54,697 bases of DNA from Salinisphaera japonica YTM-1 (GTDB taxonomy: Bacteria > Pseudomonadota > Gammaproteobacteria > Nevskiales > Salinisphaeraceae), in the NCBI RefSeq assembly GCF_003788585.1, contig NZ_AYKG01000016.1, forward strand, positions 1-54,697. Direction: 5' to 3'. Positions 27,488 to 37,638 of the stretch are shown in pieces (the first letter of the stretch is position 1; each line of letters opens with the position of its first letter). Position numbers and translations under genes: made by a program. Below the pieces are notes generated by a model, which worked only from the letters and a program-made list of their open reading frames with translations, was not told where the DNA came from and ran no database searches.

Positions 27488-30400
27488 CTAAGCGCTGACT
27501 TCGGCCTGGATCGATTGCAGGGAATAGACATCCAGCGCGCGTTCGTCGGACAGCGCCGTGGCGCTGGCGAGCCCGCCGGCGATCGTCGTGAAATAGCTCA
27601 CCTTGTAGCGCAGTGCGGTCATGCGGATCGAGCGCGATTCCTCGATAGCCCGCTTGCCCTCGGTGGTATTGACCACCAGCGCAAATTCGCCGTTCTTGAT
27701 CATATCCACGATATGCGGCCGGCCTTCCTTGACCTTGTTGGCGATCTGGCATTCGATGCCGGCCTCGGTGATCACGCGCGCCGTACCGCGGGTAGCCGCA
27801 AGTGAAAACCCGGCCGCGACCAGTTCGCGCGCCATGTTGACCGCGAGCGGCTTGTCGGCATCGCGAACCGTGATCAACGCCAGGCCGGGCGGCGTGGGCA
27901 GGCCGACACCGCTTGCCAGCTGTGACTTGGCAAACGCTTCGCCGAACGTCTTGCCCACGCCCATGACCTCGCCGGTGGATTTCATTTCCGGGCCGAGCAG
28001 CGGATCCACGGTCGGGAATTTGGAGAACGGGAACACCGCCTCCTTGACCGCGTAGTGCGGAATACGACGCTCATCGCCAGCGTTCTGGCTCACCAGGCTC
28101 TGGCCGGCCATGCAACGCGCCGCGATCTTGGCCAGCGGCATGCCGGTGGCCTTGGACACGAAGGGCACCGTGCGCGAGGCCCGCGGATTCACTTCCAGCA
28201 GATAGACTTCACCCGCGCGGATGGCGAACTGTACGTTCATCAGGCCCACCACCGACAGGCCACGGGCCAATGCCCCGGTCTGTCGCCGGACCTCGTCGAG
28301 GACCGTGTCGTCCAGGGAATACGGCGGCAGGCTGCAGGCCGAGTCACCCGAGTGCACGCCGGCCTGTTCGATATGCTCCATGATGCCGCCGATAAAGACA
28401 TCGGTGCCGTCACAGATGGCATCCACGTCCAGCTCGATCGCGTCCTCGAGGAAACGATCAAGCAAAACCGGCGAGTCCGGAGAAACCTTCACCGCGGCCG
28501 ACATATAGCGCTGCAGATCCTCCGGCCCGTAGACGATCTCCATGGCCCGGCCGCCCAGCACATACGACGGACGCACGACCATGGGAAAGCCGACCTCTTC
28601 GGCCAGGCGCATGGCCTCGGCCTCGGAGCGTGCCGAGCGGTTGGCCGGCTGTTTCAGGCCCAGTTTGTTGACCAGGTTGAGGAAACGATCACGATCCTCG
28701 GCCAGGTCGATGGAATCCGGTGTGGTGCCGATGATCGGCGCGCCGGCGGCTTCCAGACGACGTGCGAGTTTCAACGGCGTCTGGCCGCCGTACTGAACGA
28801 TCACGCCCTTGGGTTTTTCGATGTCGATGATCGACATCACGTCCTCGAAGGTCAGCGGCTCGAAGTAGAGCCGGTCCGAGGTGTCGTAGTCGGTCGAGAC
28901 GGTTTCCGGGTTGCAGTTGACCATGATGGTTTCATAGCCGTCCTCGCGCATGGCGAGCGCGGCATGCACGCAGCAATAATCGAATTCGATACCCTGGCCA
29001 ATGCGATTGGGCCCGCCGCCCAGCACCATGATCTTGTCGCGATCACTGGGCGCGGCCTCGCATTCGTCGTCATAGGTCGAGTACTGATAGGCCGTGGCCG
29101 TCGGGAACTCGGCCGCACAGGAATCCACGCGCTTGTAAACCGGCACAATGCCCTGGGCCAGACGCGCACGGCGTACGGCGAACTCGTCGCAGCCGAGCAG
29201 GGTTGCCAAGCGTAGATCCGAAAAGCCCTTGCGCTTGTAGGCCCGCAAGGTGTCGCTGTCCAGATCGCCGATGGTCGAGGTGGCCAACTCGCCTTCCATC
29301 TCGATCAGCTCTTCGATTTGATCGAGAAACCAGGGGTCGACATGCGTGAGCGCGTGCACATCGGCCACCGTGAATCCGGCCCGGAACGCATCGCCGATGT
29401 ACCACATCCGGTCATAGCGCGGTGTGGACAGCTCGCCGCGCAGGGTGTCCTTGGTCGCATCGGTGGATACATCATCGAGCTTCGGCTCAAAGCCGTCCGA
29501 GCCGATCTCCAGGCTACGCATGGCCTTGTGCAGCGACTCCTGGAAGTTGCGCCCGATGGCCATCGCCTCGCCCACCGATTTCATCTGGGTGGTCAGGCGA
29601 TCATCCGCGGCCGGGAACTTCTCGAAGGTGAAGCGCGGCATCTTGGTGACGACATAATCGATCGATGGCTCGAACGAGGCAGGGGTCGCGCCGCCGGTGA
29701 TCTCGTTGTCCAGCTCGTCGAGCGTATAGCCCACGGCCAGCTTGGCCGCGACCTTGGCGATCGGAAAGCCTGTTGCCTTGGAGGCCAACGCGGAGGATCG
29801 AGAAACACGCGGGTTCATCTCGATGACGATCATGTCGCCCGTGTCCGGGTCGATGGCGAACTGGACGTTCGAGCCGCCGGTATCCACGCCGATCTTGCGC
29901 AGGCAGGCGATGGAGGCATCGCGCATGACCTGATACTCGCGATCGGTCAGCGTCTGGGCCGGGGCCACGGTGATCGAGTCGCCGGTGTGTACGCCCATCG
30001 CATCGACGTTTTCGATGGCACAGATGATGATGCAGTTATCGGCGTGATCCCGCACGACCTCCATCTCGTATTCTTTCCAACCCAACACGCTCTGCTCGAG
30101 CAGTACTTCGTTGGTCGGCGAGAGCTCCAGGCCACGAGAGAGCAGATCCTCGAACTCTTCCTTGTTATAGGCGATGCCGCCGCCGGTGCCGCCCAGCGTG
30201 AACGACGGCCGCATGATGATCGGAAAACCGATGCCGGCCTGCACGGTCTCGCCCTCGGCCATGGTGTTCACGGTCTTCGAGGCCGGGGTCTTTAACCCGA
30301 TTTCGGTCATCGCCTCACGGAACGCGGTGCGGTCCTCGGCCATATCGATGGCATCGCGCGAGGCGCCGATCATCTCCACGCCGTGTTGTTCCAGCACACC

Positions 30401-30715
30401 GTTGTAGTAGAGATCCAGCGCACAGTTCAGAGCGGTCTGGCCGCCCATCGTGGGCAGCAACGCGTCCGGCTTTTCGACGTCGATGATCTTGGCCACCGTC
30501 TGCCAGTCGATCGGCTCGATATAGACCGCATCGGCTGTTTCCGGATCGGTCATGATCGTGGCCGGGTTCGAGTTGACCAAGACCACACGAAAGCCCTCGT
30601 CCTTGAGCGCCTTGCAGGCCTGCATGCCGGAATAGTCGAACTCGCAGGCCTGGCCGATCACGATCGGCCCGGCGCCGATGACCAGGATGCTTTTTAGATC
30701 TGTGCGCTTGGGCAT
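27488..30715 (-). CDS. carB: Carbamoyl-phosphate synthase large subunit
   Basis: Makes carbamoyl phosphate from bicarbonate, ATP and ammonia channelled from CarA; it feeds pyrimidine and arginine synthesis (argF is at the other end of the window). At 1,075 residues it has two ATP-grasp halves, each opening with a GAGPIVIGQ- or [10 protein letters not shown]-type motif, a central oligomerisation part and a C-terminal MGS-like regulatory domain. The ATG at 30715 matches the family start ([11 protein letters not shown]). The sequence before it (CTATCTCCT) has no Shine-Dalgarno and comes next to a repeat end at 30721, suggesting the native upstream region was replaced. Confidence 0.97.
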   Translation of the reverse strand: MPKRTDLKSILVIGAGPIVIGQACEFDYSGMQACKALKDEGFRVVLVNSNPATIMTDPETADAVYIEPIDWQTVAKIIDVEKPDALLPTMGGQTALNCALDLYYNGVLEQHGVEMIGASRDAIDMAEDRTAFREAMTEIGLKTPASKTVNTMAEGETVQAGIGFPIIMRPSFTLGGTGGGIAYNKEEFEDLLSRGLELSPTNEVLLEQSVLGWKEYEMEVVRDHADNCIIICAIENVDAMGVHTGDSITVAPAQTLTDREYQVMRDASIACLRKIGVDTGGSNVQFAIDPDTGDMIVIEMNPRVSRSSALASKATGFPIAKVAAKLAVGYTLDELDNEITGGATPASFEPSIDYVVTKMPRFTFEKFPAADDRLTTQMKSVGEAMAIGRNFQESLHKAMRSLEIGSDGFEPKLDDVSTDATKDTLRGELSTPRYDRMWYIGDAFRAGFTVADVHALTHVDPWFLDQIEELIEMEGELATSTIGDLDSDTLRAYKRKGFSDLRLATLLGCDEFAVRRARLAQGIVPVYKRVDSCAAEFPTATAYQYSTYDDECEAAPSDRDKIMVLGGGPNRIGQGIEFDYCCVHAALAMREDGYETIMVNCNPETVSTDYDTSDRLYFEPLTFEDVMSIIDIEKPKGVIVQYGGQTPLKLARRLEAAGAPIIGTTPDSIDLAEDRDRFLNLVNKLGLKQPANRSARSEAEAMRLAEEVGFPMVVRPSYVLGGRAMEIVYGPEDLQRYMSAAVKVSPDSPVLLDRFLEDAIELDVDAICDGTDVFIGGIMEHIEQAGVHSGDSACSLPPYSLDDTVLDEVRRQTGALARGLSVVGLMNVQFAIRAGEVYLLEVNPRASRTVPFVSKATGMPLAKIAARCMAGQSLVSQNAGDERRIPHYAVKEAVFPFSKFPTVDPLLGPEMKSTGEVMGVGKTFGEAFAKSQLASGVGLPTPPGLALITVRDADKPLAVNMARELVAAGFSLAATRGTARVITEAGIECQIANKVKEGRPHIVDMIKNGEFALVVNTTEGKRAIEESRSIRMTALRYKVSYFTTIAGGLASATALSDERALDVYSLQSIQAEVSA

Positions 30716-30720
30716 AGGAG

Positions 30721-31175
30721 ATAGTCCGCAAATGAACGCAAATGCGCGCAAATGATCACAATCAAATCCGCGACGAGTCGTCGTAAGATTTTACGATACG
30801 TTTGACGCCCAGACGGGGCGTCCCGAAATTCAATATCAAGCCCACTGAAATACCGGTGGCTTGCAGATAATTCATCAATTGCGCTTCGTGTACGGCTGTA
30901 ATACTCGAAAGCGCTTTGATTTCCACGATCAGTCTTTGCTCGATAACCAGATCAGCAATGTAATGACCGACAACCGCGCCTTTGTAACTTACATCCAGTG
31001 CCTTCTGCCGCTCGAAGGCCGGCCCAGCCTGGGCAAGCTCAAGCGCCAGCGCATTCTCGTAAACCGCTTCTAAGAACCCGGCGCCTAACGTGTTACTGAC
31101 CGCAAAAGCACAGCCAATGACACGCTCAGAAATTGTCTTTTCATTTGCGCTCATTGGCGTGCATTCGCGGACTAT
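30721..31175. mobile_element. Inverted-repeat-bounded element carrying a GxxExxY gene
   Basis: The ends 30721-30755 and 31141-31175 are 35-bp inverted repeats identical at 31 of 35 positions, both starting ATAGTCCGC and made of three 10-bp words (NNCGCNAATG). Everything between is the GxxExxY gene and its short flanks. The element separates carA from carB. The right repeat contains the GxxExxY start codon and the carA stop (TAG at 31172-31174); the left repeat begins 5 bp from the carB start. No target duplication or transposase is visible, so mobility is inference. Confidence 0.6.
30762..31154 (-). CDS. GxxExxY family protein (PD-(D/E)XK-like)
   Basis: A 130-residue protein of the GxxExxY family (PDDEXK_3 superfamily). 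It is named for G26-x-x-E29-x-x-Y32 in [13 protein letters not shown]. It also has a nuclease-like core: Asp68 in YIADLVIE, Glu78-x-Lys80 in IVEIKAL and QLMNYL at 92-97, matching the D...ExK...QxxxY pattern. All key residues are present, so the gene looks intact. Activity and role are unknown. The first four codons (MSAN) lie in the inverted repeat. It is 17 bp after carA and 46 bp before carB on the same strand, so it is probably co-transcribed with them. Confidence 0.85.
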   Translation of the reverse strand: MSANEKTISERVIGCAFAVSNTLGAGFLEAVYENALALELAQAGPAFERQKALDVSYKGAVVGHYIADLVIEQRLIVEIKALSSITAVHEAQLMNYLQATGISVGLILNFGTPRLGVKRIVKSYDDSSRI

Positions 31176-32299
31176 TGTCTTTCGTGAATCACAGCCATGA
31201 AGCGCGCAAAGATCGGTGCGACGTCATGCGGGCCCGGGCTGGCCTCCGGGTGGCCCTGGAACGAAAAGACCGGGGCGTCGACGACTTCGATGCCCTGCAG
31301 GGTCTGGTCGAACAACGAGCGATGCGTCACCCGCACCGTGTCCGGCAGGCTGGCCTCGTCGATGGCAAAGCCGTGGTTCTGGCTCGAGATCATCACTTCG
31401 CCGCTGGCCGTGTCGATGACCGGATGATTGGCACCGTGATGGCCGAACTTCATCTTCAGGCTCTTGGCACCGGCGGCCAGGCCCAGAATCTGGTGCCCCA
31501 GACAGATACCGAGTGTCGGCACGCGACGCTCGATCAGCTCACGACAGGTGGCGATCGCGTAATCCAGGGGCTCGGGGTCACCGGGGCCGTTGCCCAGCAG
31601 CACGCCGTCCACACCCAGTGCGAGCACGTCGTCGACCGAGGTTTTGGCCGGTACGACGGTCACCTTGGCGCCGGCGTCCACGAGCTGGCGCAGGATGTTG
31701 TACTTGATACCGTAATCATAGACCGCGACGTGACAAGACGGCTCGGCCGGCGCATGACGATCATTCGGGCCGATCCACGTGCCCTCGGTCCACTCATAGG
31801 ACGCGCGCGTACCCGCATCGGCGGCCAGATCGGCGCCCTTCAGACCGGCAAAGCCGCGAGCGGCCTCGACGGCGGCGGCTTCGTCGATGTTCTCGCCGGC
31901 CACGATGGCCCCGTTCTGGGCACCTTTTTCGCGCAGCAGACGGGTCAGACGGCGGGTGTCGATATCACCGATGCCCACGATGCCGTTGGCTTCGAGATAG
32001 CCGATCAGGCTGTCGTTGGATCGCCAGTTGCTCGGCGCACGCGGAACTTCGCGGATGATCAGGCCGGCCGCCTGGATACGATCGGATTCGATATCCTGAT
32101 CGTTGGTGCCGGTGTTGCCGACGTGCGGATAGGTCAGAGTGACCATCTGCTGTTGGTAGGAGGGATCGGTCAGGATCTCCTGATAGCCGGTCATGGCGGT
32201 ATTGAATACCACCTCGCCGACGGTCCGGCCGTTAGCGCCAATGGCGCGGCCGTGGAAGATACTACCGTCTTCGAGCGCAAGTACGGCTTTGGCGCGCAA
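31172..32299 (-). CDS. carA: Carbamoyl-phosphate synthase small subunit
   Basis: Glutamine amidotransferase subunit that supplies ammonia to CarB. The N-terminal domain ([33 protein letters not shown]) is followed by the class I amidotransferase domain with nucleophile Cys in [12 protein letters not shown] and His/Glu in [13 protein letters not shown]. The start is read as TTG at 32299 because GGAGAG lies 7 bases upstream and the protein then aligns with the family (375 residues); the open frame upstream has no ATG of merit. The TAG stop lies inside the end of the GxxExxY element. Confidence 0.95.
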   Translation of the reverse strand: MRAKAVLALEDGSIFHGRAIGANGRTVGEVVFNTAMTGYQEILTDPSYQQQMVTLTYPHVGNTGTNDQDIESDRIQAAGLIIREVPRAPSNWRSNDSLIGYLEANGIVGIGDIDTRRLTRLLREKGAQNGAIVAGENIDEAAAVEAARGFAGLKGADLAADAGTRASYEWTEGTWIGPNDRHAPAEPSCHVAVYDYGIKYNILRQLVDAGAKVTVVPAKTSVDDVLALGVDGVLLGNGPGDPEPLDYAIATCRELIERRVPTLGICLGHQILGLAAGAKSLKMKFGHHGANHPVIDTASGEVMISSQNHGFAIDEASLPDTVRVTHRSLFDQTLQGIEVVDAPVFSFQGHPEASPGPHDVAPIFARFMAVIHERQ

Positions 32300-32396
32300 T
32301 ACATCTCTCCAGTCGCTGGATGCCAGTGGGCTGCCCGGAGGCGGCGAGAGTATAGCGGCTTGGCGCCCGGCTCGCCAGCCGTGGCCGCACAAACAA

Positions 32397-33212
32397 TCAA
32401 CGGGCGTCGGTCAGACCCAGCACGTCGTTCATGCCGTAATGGCCGGCGCCCTGGTCGGCGGCCCAGACGGCCGCGCGCATCGCGCCGCCGGCAAACGTCT
32501 GGCGCGAGGTCGCTCGATGCGTGATTTCCAGGCGCTCACCGGCCCCGGCAAAGAGCACCGTGTGCTCGCCCACGATCTCGCCGGCCCGCACGGTGGCAAA
32601 ACCGATCGCCGCCGGCGGGCGTGCGCCGGTCTGGCCTTCGCGTGTATAGACCGCTGACTCGGCCAGGTTCTGGCCCCGTGCATGGGCCGCAACGTCGCCA
32701 AGCTTCAAGGCCGTGCCCGAGGGGGCATCGACCTTGTGGCGATGATGGGCCTCGATGATCTCGATATCCACGTCGTCGCCGAGTGCGGCGGCTGCACGCC
32801 CGACCAGGTCCAGTGTCAGGTTCACCCCGGCACTGTAATTCGGTGCCTGGACGATCGCGATCTCGTCAGCGCCAGCATCGATCTCGGCCTGTTGTGCATC
32901 GTCGTAGCCGGTCGTGCCGATCACCATGGCCGCGCCTTGGGCGCGACACACCGCCAGCGCAGCCATCGACGGACCCGGCAAGGAAAAATCGACCAGCACA
33001 TCGAAAGCCGTATCGGCCATCGTTTCGGACGAAACCAGAGCCACGCCCAGCTCATCGGTGCCGGCGATACGCCCGGCGTCCACGCCGAGCTGGCCGCTGC
33101 CCGGCGCGCCGAAGGCAGCCACGAGCGCCAGATCGTCGCGCGCCTGGCTGGCCACAATCAGCTCCCGGCCCATGCGACCGGACGCCCCGTTGATGGCAAG
33201 ACGGGTGGTCAT
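32397..33212 (-). CDS. dapB: 4-hydroxy-tetrahydrodipicolinate reductase
   Basis: NAD(P)H-dependent step of lysine and diaminopimelate synthesis. At 271 residues it has the nucleotide-binding [30 protein letters not shown], the active-site region [17 protein letters not shown] and GEHTVLFAG. Two bases separate it from dnaJ, so translation is probably coupled, the conserved dnaJ-dapB-carA order. Confidence 0.97.
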   Translation of the reverse strand: MTTRLAINGASGRMGRELIVASQARDDLALVAAFGAPGSGQLGVDAGRIAGTDELGVALVSSETMADTAFDVLVDFSLPGPSMAALAVCRAQGAAMVIGTTGYDDAQQAEIDAGADEIAIVQAPNYSAGVNLTLDLVGRAAAALGDDVDIEIIEAHHRHKVDAPSGTALKLGDVAAHARGQNLAESAVYTREGQTGARPPAAIGFATVRAGEIVGEHTVLFAGAGERLEITHRATSRQTFAGGAMRAAVWAADQGAGHYGMNDVLGLTDAR

Positions 33213-33214
33213 GA

Positions 33215-34354
33215 TCAGTTCAGGCGCTCACCGAAGAAACGCTTGGCCTTGTCCAGCCAGCTGGTCGTGGCCGGGCTGTGGCTGTGCCCGCTTTCATCCA
33301 GCGATTCCTGCAACTCTTCCAGCATCTTCTTCTGCTTGGAATTGAGATTGACCGGCGTCTCGACGCTGACCTTGACCAACAGATCGCCCGGCGAGGAGGT
33401 ACGCACCGATTGCACGCCCTTGCCGCGCAGCCGGAAGGTCTTGCCGGACTGTGTCTCGGCCGGCACCCGCAGCGACACCTTGCCTTTCATGGTCGGCACG
33501 TCGATGTCGCCGCCAAGTGCGGCGGTGATCATGTCGACCGGCACGTTGGCACGCAGGTTGTTGCCGTCGCGCACGAAGAATTCATGCGGCTTGACGTTGA
33601 TCTGTACGTAGAGATCACCGGCCGGGCCGCCCATTTCGCCGGCTTCGCCTTCACCGGACAGACGGATCCGATCACCGTTGTCCACGCCCGGCGGCACTTT
33701 CACCGACAGCATCTTCGACGACTGCACGCGCCCGTCGCCGTGACATTTCTTGCAGGGGTTACGTACTTTCTTGCCGGCACCCTGGCAGTCCGGGCAAGCC
33801 TGCTGGATCGAGAGGAAGCCCTGCTGGATACGCACCTGGCCCTGGCCCTTGCAGGTGTCGCAGGTATCGACCGGCGAGCCCGGCTCGGCGCCGTCGCCGC
33901 CACAGGTTTCACACTGCTCCAGGGTCGGAATACGAATTTCGATCGTATCGCCCTCGATCGCGGTTTCCAGGTCCAGATCCAGGTCATAGCGCAGATCGGC
34001 ACCGCGGGCCGCCCGCGAGCGGCCGCCGCCCATGCCACCACCGCCGAAGATATCGGAAAAGATATCGCCGAAGATGTCGCCAAAGCCGGCACCACCGCCG
34101 CCGAAGCCGCCGCCACCGCCGGCTGCACCGCCCATGCCGGCGTGGCCGAACTGATCGTAGGTGGCTTTCTTCTGGTCATCGGAGAGCACTTCGTAAGCCT
34201 CGGAGGCTTCCTTGAAGCGGGCTTCCGCGTCTTCATCGCCCGGGTTGCGGTCCGGGTGATTCTTCATGGCCAGACGTCGATAGGCCTTCTTGATATCGTC
34301 CTTGGACGCGCCTCTGGATACGCCCAGCACTTCGTAATAATCGCGTTTCGCCAT
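33215..34354 (-). CDS. dnaJ: Chaperone protein DnaJ
   Basis: Hsp40 co-chaperone that delivers substrates to DnaK and stimulates its ATPase. At 379 residues it has the J domain with HPD ([10 protein letters not shown]), a Gly/Phe-rich linker (about 75-115), four zinc-binding CxxCxGxG-type repeats ([32 protein letters not shown]) and the C-terminal substrate domain. It follows dnaK across a strong terminator, so it may depend on read-through or its own promoter. Confidence 0.98.
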   Translation of the reverse strand: MAKRDYYEVLGVSRGASKDDIKKAYRRLAMKNHPDRNPGDEDAEARFKEASEAYEVLSDDQKKATYDQFGHAGMGGAAGGGGGFGGGGAGFGDIFGDIFSDIFGGGGMGGGRSRAARGADLRYDLDLDLETAIEGDTIEIRIPTLEQCETCGGDGAEPGSPVDTCDTCKGQGQVRIQQGFLSIQQACPDCQGAGKKVRNPCKKCHGDGRVQSSKMLSVKVPPGVDNGDRIRLSGEGEAGEMGGPAGDLYVQINVKPHEFFVRDGNNLRANVPVDMITAALGGDIDVPTMKGKVSLRVPAETQSGKTFRLRGKGVQSVRTSSPGDLLVKVSVETPVNLNSKQKKMLEELQESLDESGHSHSPATTSWLDKAKRFFGERLN

Positions 34355-34433
34355 GGTCGTCGTCTTTCAAAATCCCTGATTGAACCGTCCGGCATGACCA
34401 GCCGGCTTAATCAGAAATCTCGTGTTCCTTGAA

Positions 34434-34468
34434 TCAAAAATGCCGGGGCGGTTTTCACCGCCCCGGCG
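34434..34468 (-). terminator. Rho-independent terminator between dnaK and dnaJ
   Basis: On the minus strand a 10-bp perfect stem GCCGGGGCGG/CCGCCCCGGC with a short loop is followed by ATTTTT. It starts 22 bp after the dnaK stop and probably sets a DnaK excess over DnaJ. Confidence 0.85.
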
Positions 34469-34490
34469 CCTTGCGGGCTATCGCCTCGTC

Positions 34491-36437
34491 TTACGAGTTG
34501 GTACCCGACTTCTTGTCGTCGTCCTTGACTTCTTCGAAGTCGGCATCGACGACGTCGTCATCGCTGTTGGCCGACGACTGCTGGCCGTCTGCGGCCTGCT
34601 CGCCCTCGGCGCCTTCTTCGCCCTGACCGTAAGCCTTCTGCATGATCGGGGCCGAGGCCTCCGACAGCTTCTGGGTCTTGGCTTCGATGTCGTCCTTGTC
34701 GTCGCCTTCGAGTGCCGTGCGCAGCTCGGCGATGGCGTCATCCACCGGCTTCTTCTCGTCCTCGGAGATCTGGTCAGCCAGATCCTTCATGGACTTCTCG
34801 ATGCCGTGGATCAGGCCGTCCGCCTGGTTGCGCGCCGTGATCAGCTCGTTGAACTTGGCGTCTTCCTCAGCGTGCGCTTCGGCGTCCTTGACCATCTGCT
34901 CGACTTCGTCGTCGGACAGACCGGAGGAGGCACGAATCTCGATCGACTGTTCCTTGCCCGTGGCCTTGTCCTTGGCCGACACGTTGAGGATGCCGTTGGC
35001 GTCGATATCGAAGGTGACTTCGATCTGCGGCGTGCCACGCGGTGCCGGCGGGATGTCCGACAAGTCAAAGCGTCCCAGCGACTTGTTGGCGGACGCCTGC
35101 TCGCGCTCGCCCTGCAGGACATGCACGGTCACGGCCGGCTGGTTGTCCTCGGCGGTCGAGAAGGTCTCCGACTTGCGGGTCGGAATGGTCGTGTTCTTGT
35201 CGATGAGCTTGGTCATCTTGCCGCCGAGGGTCTCGATACCGAGGCTCAGCGGGGTGACGTCCAGCAACAACACGTCTTTGGTGTCGCCCGACAGGACCGA
35301 GCCCTGAATCGCGGCACCCACGGCCACGGCTTCGTCCGGGTTGACGTCCTTGCGCGCTTCCTTGCCGAAGAAGCTCTTCACCGCTTCCTGTACAGCCGGC
35401 ATGCGCGTCTGGCCACCGACCAGGATCACGTCGTCGATGTCGGATGTCTTGAAGCCGGCATCCTTGAGCGCGGTACGGCACGGGTCGATCGTACGAGCGA
35501 CCAGATCCTCGACCAGGCTTTCCAGCTTGGCGCGGGTCATCTTCATGTTGAGATGCTTCGGACCCGACGAATCGGCGGTGACGTACGGCAGATTGATTTC
35601 GGTCTGCTGCGTGGAGGACAGCTCGATCTTGGCTTTCTCGGCGGCTTCCTTCAGACGCTGGAGTGCCAGCTTGTCCTTGCGCAGATTGACGCCCTGCTCT
35701 TTCTCGAACTCGGCCGCGATGTGCTCGATGATGGCGTTGTCGAAGTCTTCACCACCCAGAAAGGTGTCGCCGTTGGTGGCGTGCACTTCGAACTGGTGTT
35801 CGCCGTCGATCTCGGCCACTTCGATGATCGAGATATCAAACGTACCACCACCCAGGTCATAAACGGCAATCTTCTTGTCGCCGCCTTTCTTGTCCATGCC
35901 ATAAGCAAGGGCTGCCGCGGTCGGCTCGTTGATGATGCGCTTGACGTCGAGGCCGGCAATACGGCCGGCGTCCTTGGTGGCCTGACGCTGGGCGTCGTTG
36001 AAGTAGGCCGGCACGGTGATGACCGCTTCGGTGACCTTCTCGCCCAGATAATCCTCGGCGGTGGCCTTCATCTTCTGCAGCACCTTGGCCGAGATCTCCG
36101 GCGGCGCCATCTTGTTGTCGCCGACCTGGACCCACGCATCACCGTTATCGGCCTTCACGATCTGGTACGGGACCGTGTCGATGTCCTTCTTGGTGGTCGG
36201 ATCATCAAAGGTGCGTCCGATCAGACGCTTGATGGCGTACAGAGTGTTGGTCGGGTTGGTGACAGCCTGGCGCTTGGCCGGGCGGCCCACCAGCGTTTCG
36301 TTGTCGTCAGTGAACGCAACAACGGACGGCGTGGTGCGCTCGCCCTCGGCGTTCTCGATGACCTTGGGGTTGTCGCCTTCGAGCACCGCGACACACGAGT
36401 TCGTGGTGCCAAGGTCGATACCGATAATCTTGCCCAT
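34491..36437 (-). CDS. dnaK: Chaperone protein DnaK (Hsp70)
   Basis: ATP-driven folding chaperone. At 648 residues it has the nucleotide-binding domain ([13 protein letters not shown] at 6-18, [22 protein letters not shown]), the linker [16 protein letters not shown], the substrate-binding domain and an acidic C-terminal tail ending in the EEVK-type sequence [15 protein letters not shown]. It has its own sigma32-type promoter; a CTAG-bounded element separates it from grpE. Confidence 0.98.
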   Translation of the reverse strand: MGKIIGIDLGTTNSCVAVLEGDNPKVIENAEGERTTPSVVAFTDDNETLVGRPAKRQAVTNPTNTLYAIKRLIGRTFDDPTTKKDIDTVPYQIVKADNGDAWVQVGDNKMAPPEISAKVLQKMKATAEDYLGEKVTEAVITVPAYFNDAQRQATKDAGRIAGLDVKRIINEPTAAALAYGMDKKGGDKKIAVYDLGGGTFDISIIEVAEIDGEHQFEVHATNGDTFLGGEDFDNAIIEHIAAEFEKEQGVNLRKDKLALQRLKEAAEKAKIELSSTQQTEINLPYVTADSSGPKHLNMKMTRAKLESLVEDLVARTIDPCRTALKDAGFKTSDIDDVILVGGQTRMPAVQEAVKSFFGKEARKDVNPDEAVAVGAAIQGSVLSGDTKDVLLLDVTPLSLGIETLGGKMTKLIDKNTTIPTRKSETFSTAEDNQPAVTVHVLQGEREQASANKSLGRFDLSDIPPAPRGTPQIEVTFDIDANGILNVSAKDKATGKEQSIEIRASSGLSDDEVEQMVKDAEAHAEEDAKFNELITARNQADGLIHGIEKSMKDLADQISEDEKKPVDDAIAELRTALEGDDKDDIEAKTQKLSEASAPIMQKAYGQGEEGAEGEQAADGQQSSANSDDDVVDADFEEVKDDDKKSGTNS

Positions 36438-36504
36438 GGCTTGTTATCCCTCTTTGAAGTCTGTCTTTGCCGCATTGCGGCCGATAAATGATGTCTGGAA
36501 GTCG

Positions 36505-36532
36505 ATTTGGGGCACCGGCCGGTGTTTTTCAA
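36505..36532 (-). promoter_or_regulatory. Sigma32-type heat-shock promoter of dnaK with palindromic spacer
   Basis: On the minus strand TTGAAA (36527-36532) and CCCCAAAT (36505-36512) are separated by 14 bp, close to the sigma32 consensus. The spacer contains the perfect 12-bp palindrome CACCGGCCGGTG (36513-36524), which could bind a second regulator. The leader to the dnaK ATG would be about 60 nt. Confidence 0.6.
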
Positions 36533-36549
36533 CCGACGGCGATCGTGCG

Positions 36550-36821
36550 CTAGGGCCTGTTGCCGTTTCGTACGAGTCCGCGCCAAGCGCTGTTTTGAGG
36601 CAAGACAAGGCGCAGCCCACGCCGCGCAGTCATTCTGCGCAAGTGGGCTAGAACGCTGGATTGCCTCAAAACAGCGCTTGTCCCGAAGGGTTGGGCCCAA
36701 AATCTGGCCATGCGGCGTTGCTCACCTTGATCGTGGCACGCCACGACCTGCGACTCGCGCCTTGCCTGGCCAGATTTTGGGCGCCAACGCGGCGCTCATA
36801 CGAAACGGCAACAGGCCCTAG
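36550..36821. mobile_element. CTAG-bounded MITE-like element, copy 2 (272 bp)
   Basis: Terminal inverted repeats of 27 bp match at 26 positions, both beginning CTAGGGCCTGTTGCCGTTTC. Two further perfect inverted repeats lie inside: 19 bp (36585-36603 with 36661-36679) and 16 bp (36695-36710 with 36767-36782), so a single strand can form a stem with two branches. There is no credible gene. It lies between grpE and dnaK, and its right end contains the grpE stop codon TAG (36818-36820). Confidence 0.75.
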
Positions 36822-37420
36822 CCTTTGTCAGCCGGCTTGGCCACGGTGACCATGGCCGCGCGCAGCACGCGCCCGTTGAGGGTGTAGCCTTTCTGCATCA
36901 CGGCGGCCACCGAGTTGGCCGGCAGCTCGTCAGTGGGCTGTGTAGACACCGCCTCGTGAAACTCCGGGTCGAAGGTTTCGCCCTCCGGGTTGATGGCTTC
37001 GATACCCACCTTTTCCATGCTGGAGGCCAGCATGCGCTGGGTCATGTCCATGCCTTCCTTGAGCTTGTCGAAGTCACCGGCGTTGTCCTCGGCGGCTTTC
37101 AGGCCCAGCTCCAGGCTGTCACGCACGCCGAGCAGCTCGGTGGCGAACTTTTCGATGGCGAACTTCTTGGCGGCTTCTACATCGCGCTGGCTGCGCTTGC
37201 GGATGTTTTCCATTTCCGCAGCTGCACGCACCGCCTGGTCGCGATACTTTTCGGCATCGGCTCGAGCGGCTTCGAGCTCGGCCGCCAGCGTTTCAACATC
37301 CGGGTCACCGGCGAGCACGGCATCGGCCTCGGCGGCCGTCTCGATCTCGCCTTCGACCTGTGCGGTGTCCTCGACGTCCTTCGCGTCGTCGGGCGCCTCT
37401 GACTTGTCCTTCTGGCTCAT
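36818..37420 (-). CDS. grpE: Nucleotide exchange factor GrpE
   Basis: Releases ADP from DnaK and acts as a thermosensor. At 200 residues it has an acidic N-terminus, a long coiled coil (about 38-90) and the C-terminal beta domain ending FDPEFHEAVSTQPTDELPANSVAAVMQKGYTLNGRVLRAAMVTVAK. The protein ends KPADKG followed by a TAG that belongs to the terminal repeat of the element at 36550-36821, so the original C-terminus may have been slightly changed. A sigma32-type promoter lies upstream. Confidence 0.97.
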   Translation of the reverse strand: MSQKDKSEAPDDAKDVEDTAQVEGEIETAAEADAVLAGDPDVETLAAELEAARADAEKYRDQAVRAAAEMENIRKRSQRDVEAAKKFAIEKFATELLGVRDSLELGLKAAEDNAGDFDKLKEGMDMTQRMLASSMEKVGIEAINPEGETFDPEFHEAVSTQPTDELPANSVAAVMQKGYTLNGRVLRAAMVTVAKPADKG

Positions 37421-37497
37421 GAAATCCCCACCTTTTGGATGTGTTGCAGCGAATACGGCGTGGGCGCATCACCACGCCTCGCTCGACACGTTCCAGA

Positions 37498-37523
37498 ATT
37501 GGGCTCGCGTTCGGCTTTTCAAG
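37498..37523 (-). promoter_or_regulatory. Sigma32-type heat-shock promoter of grpE
   Basis: On the minus strand CTTGAAA (37517-37523) and CCCAATTC (from 37503 downward) are separated by 13 bp, a good sigma32 match. The leader to the grpE ATG at 37420 would be about 70 nt. Confidence 0.6.
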
Positions 37524-37638
37524 CAGAGCCGCGTCACGATGTGGGCGTTCGTCGGTGCCGCCGAACCAGCCAGCCATTGAAATCGAGCGCGCGAGGGTGA
37601 ATGCTTGTGCCACTCATCCGGCGCCCGACGTGTGTCCC

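Noticed and set aside
30762-31154. GxxExxY gene as a decayed pseudogene
   Set aside because: The frame is complete and the family motif, the D...ExK core and the QxxxY segment are all present.
34422-36491. A 689-codon open frame opposite dnaK
   Set aside because: Antisense shadow of a highly conserved gene. Long antisense frames opposite dnaK are a known effect of codon bias, not evidence of a second gene.
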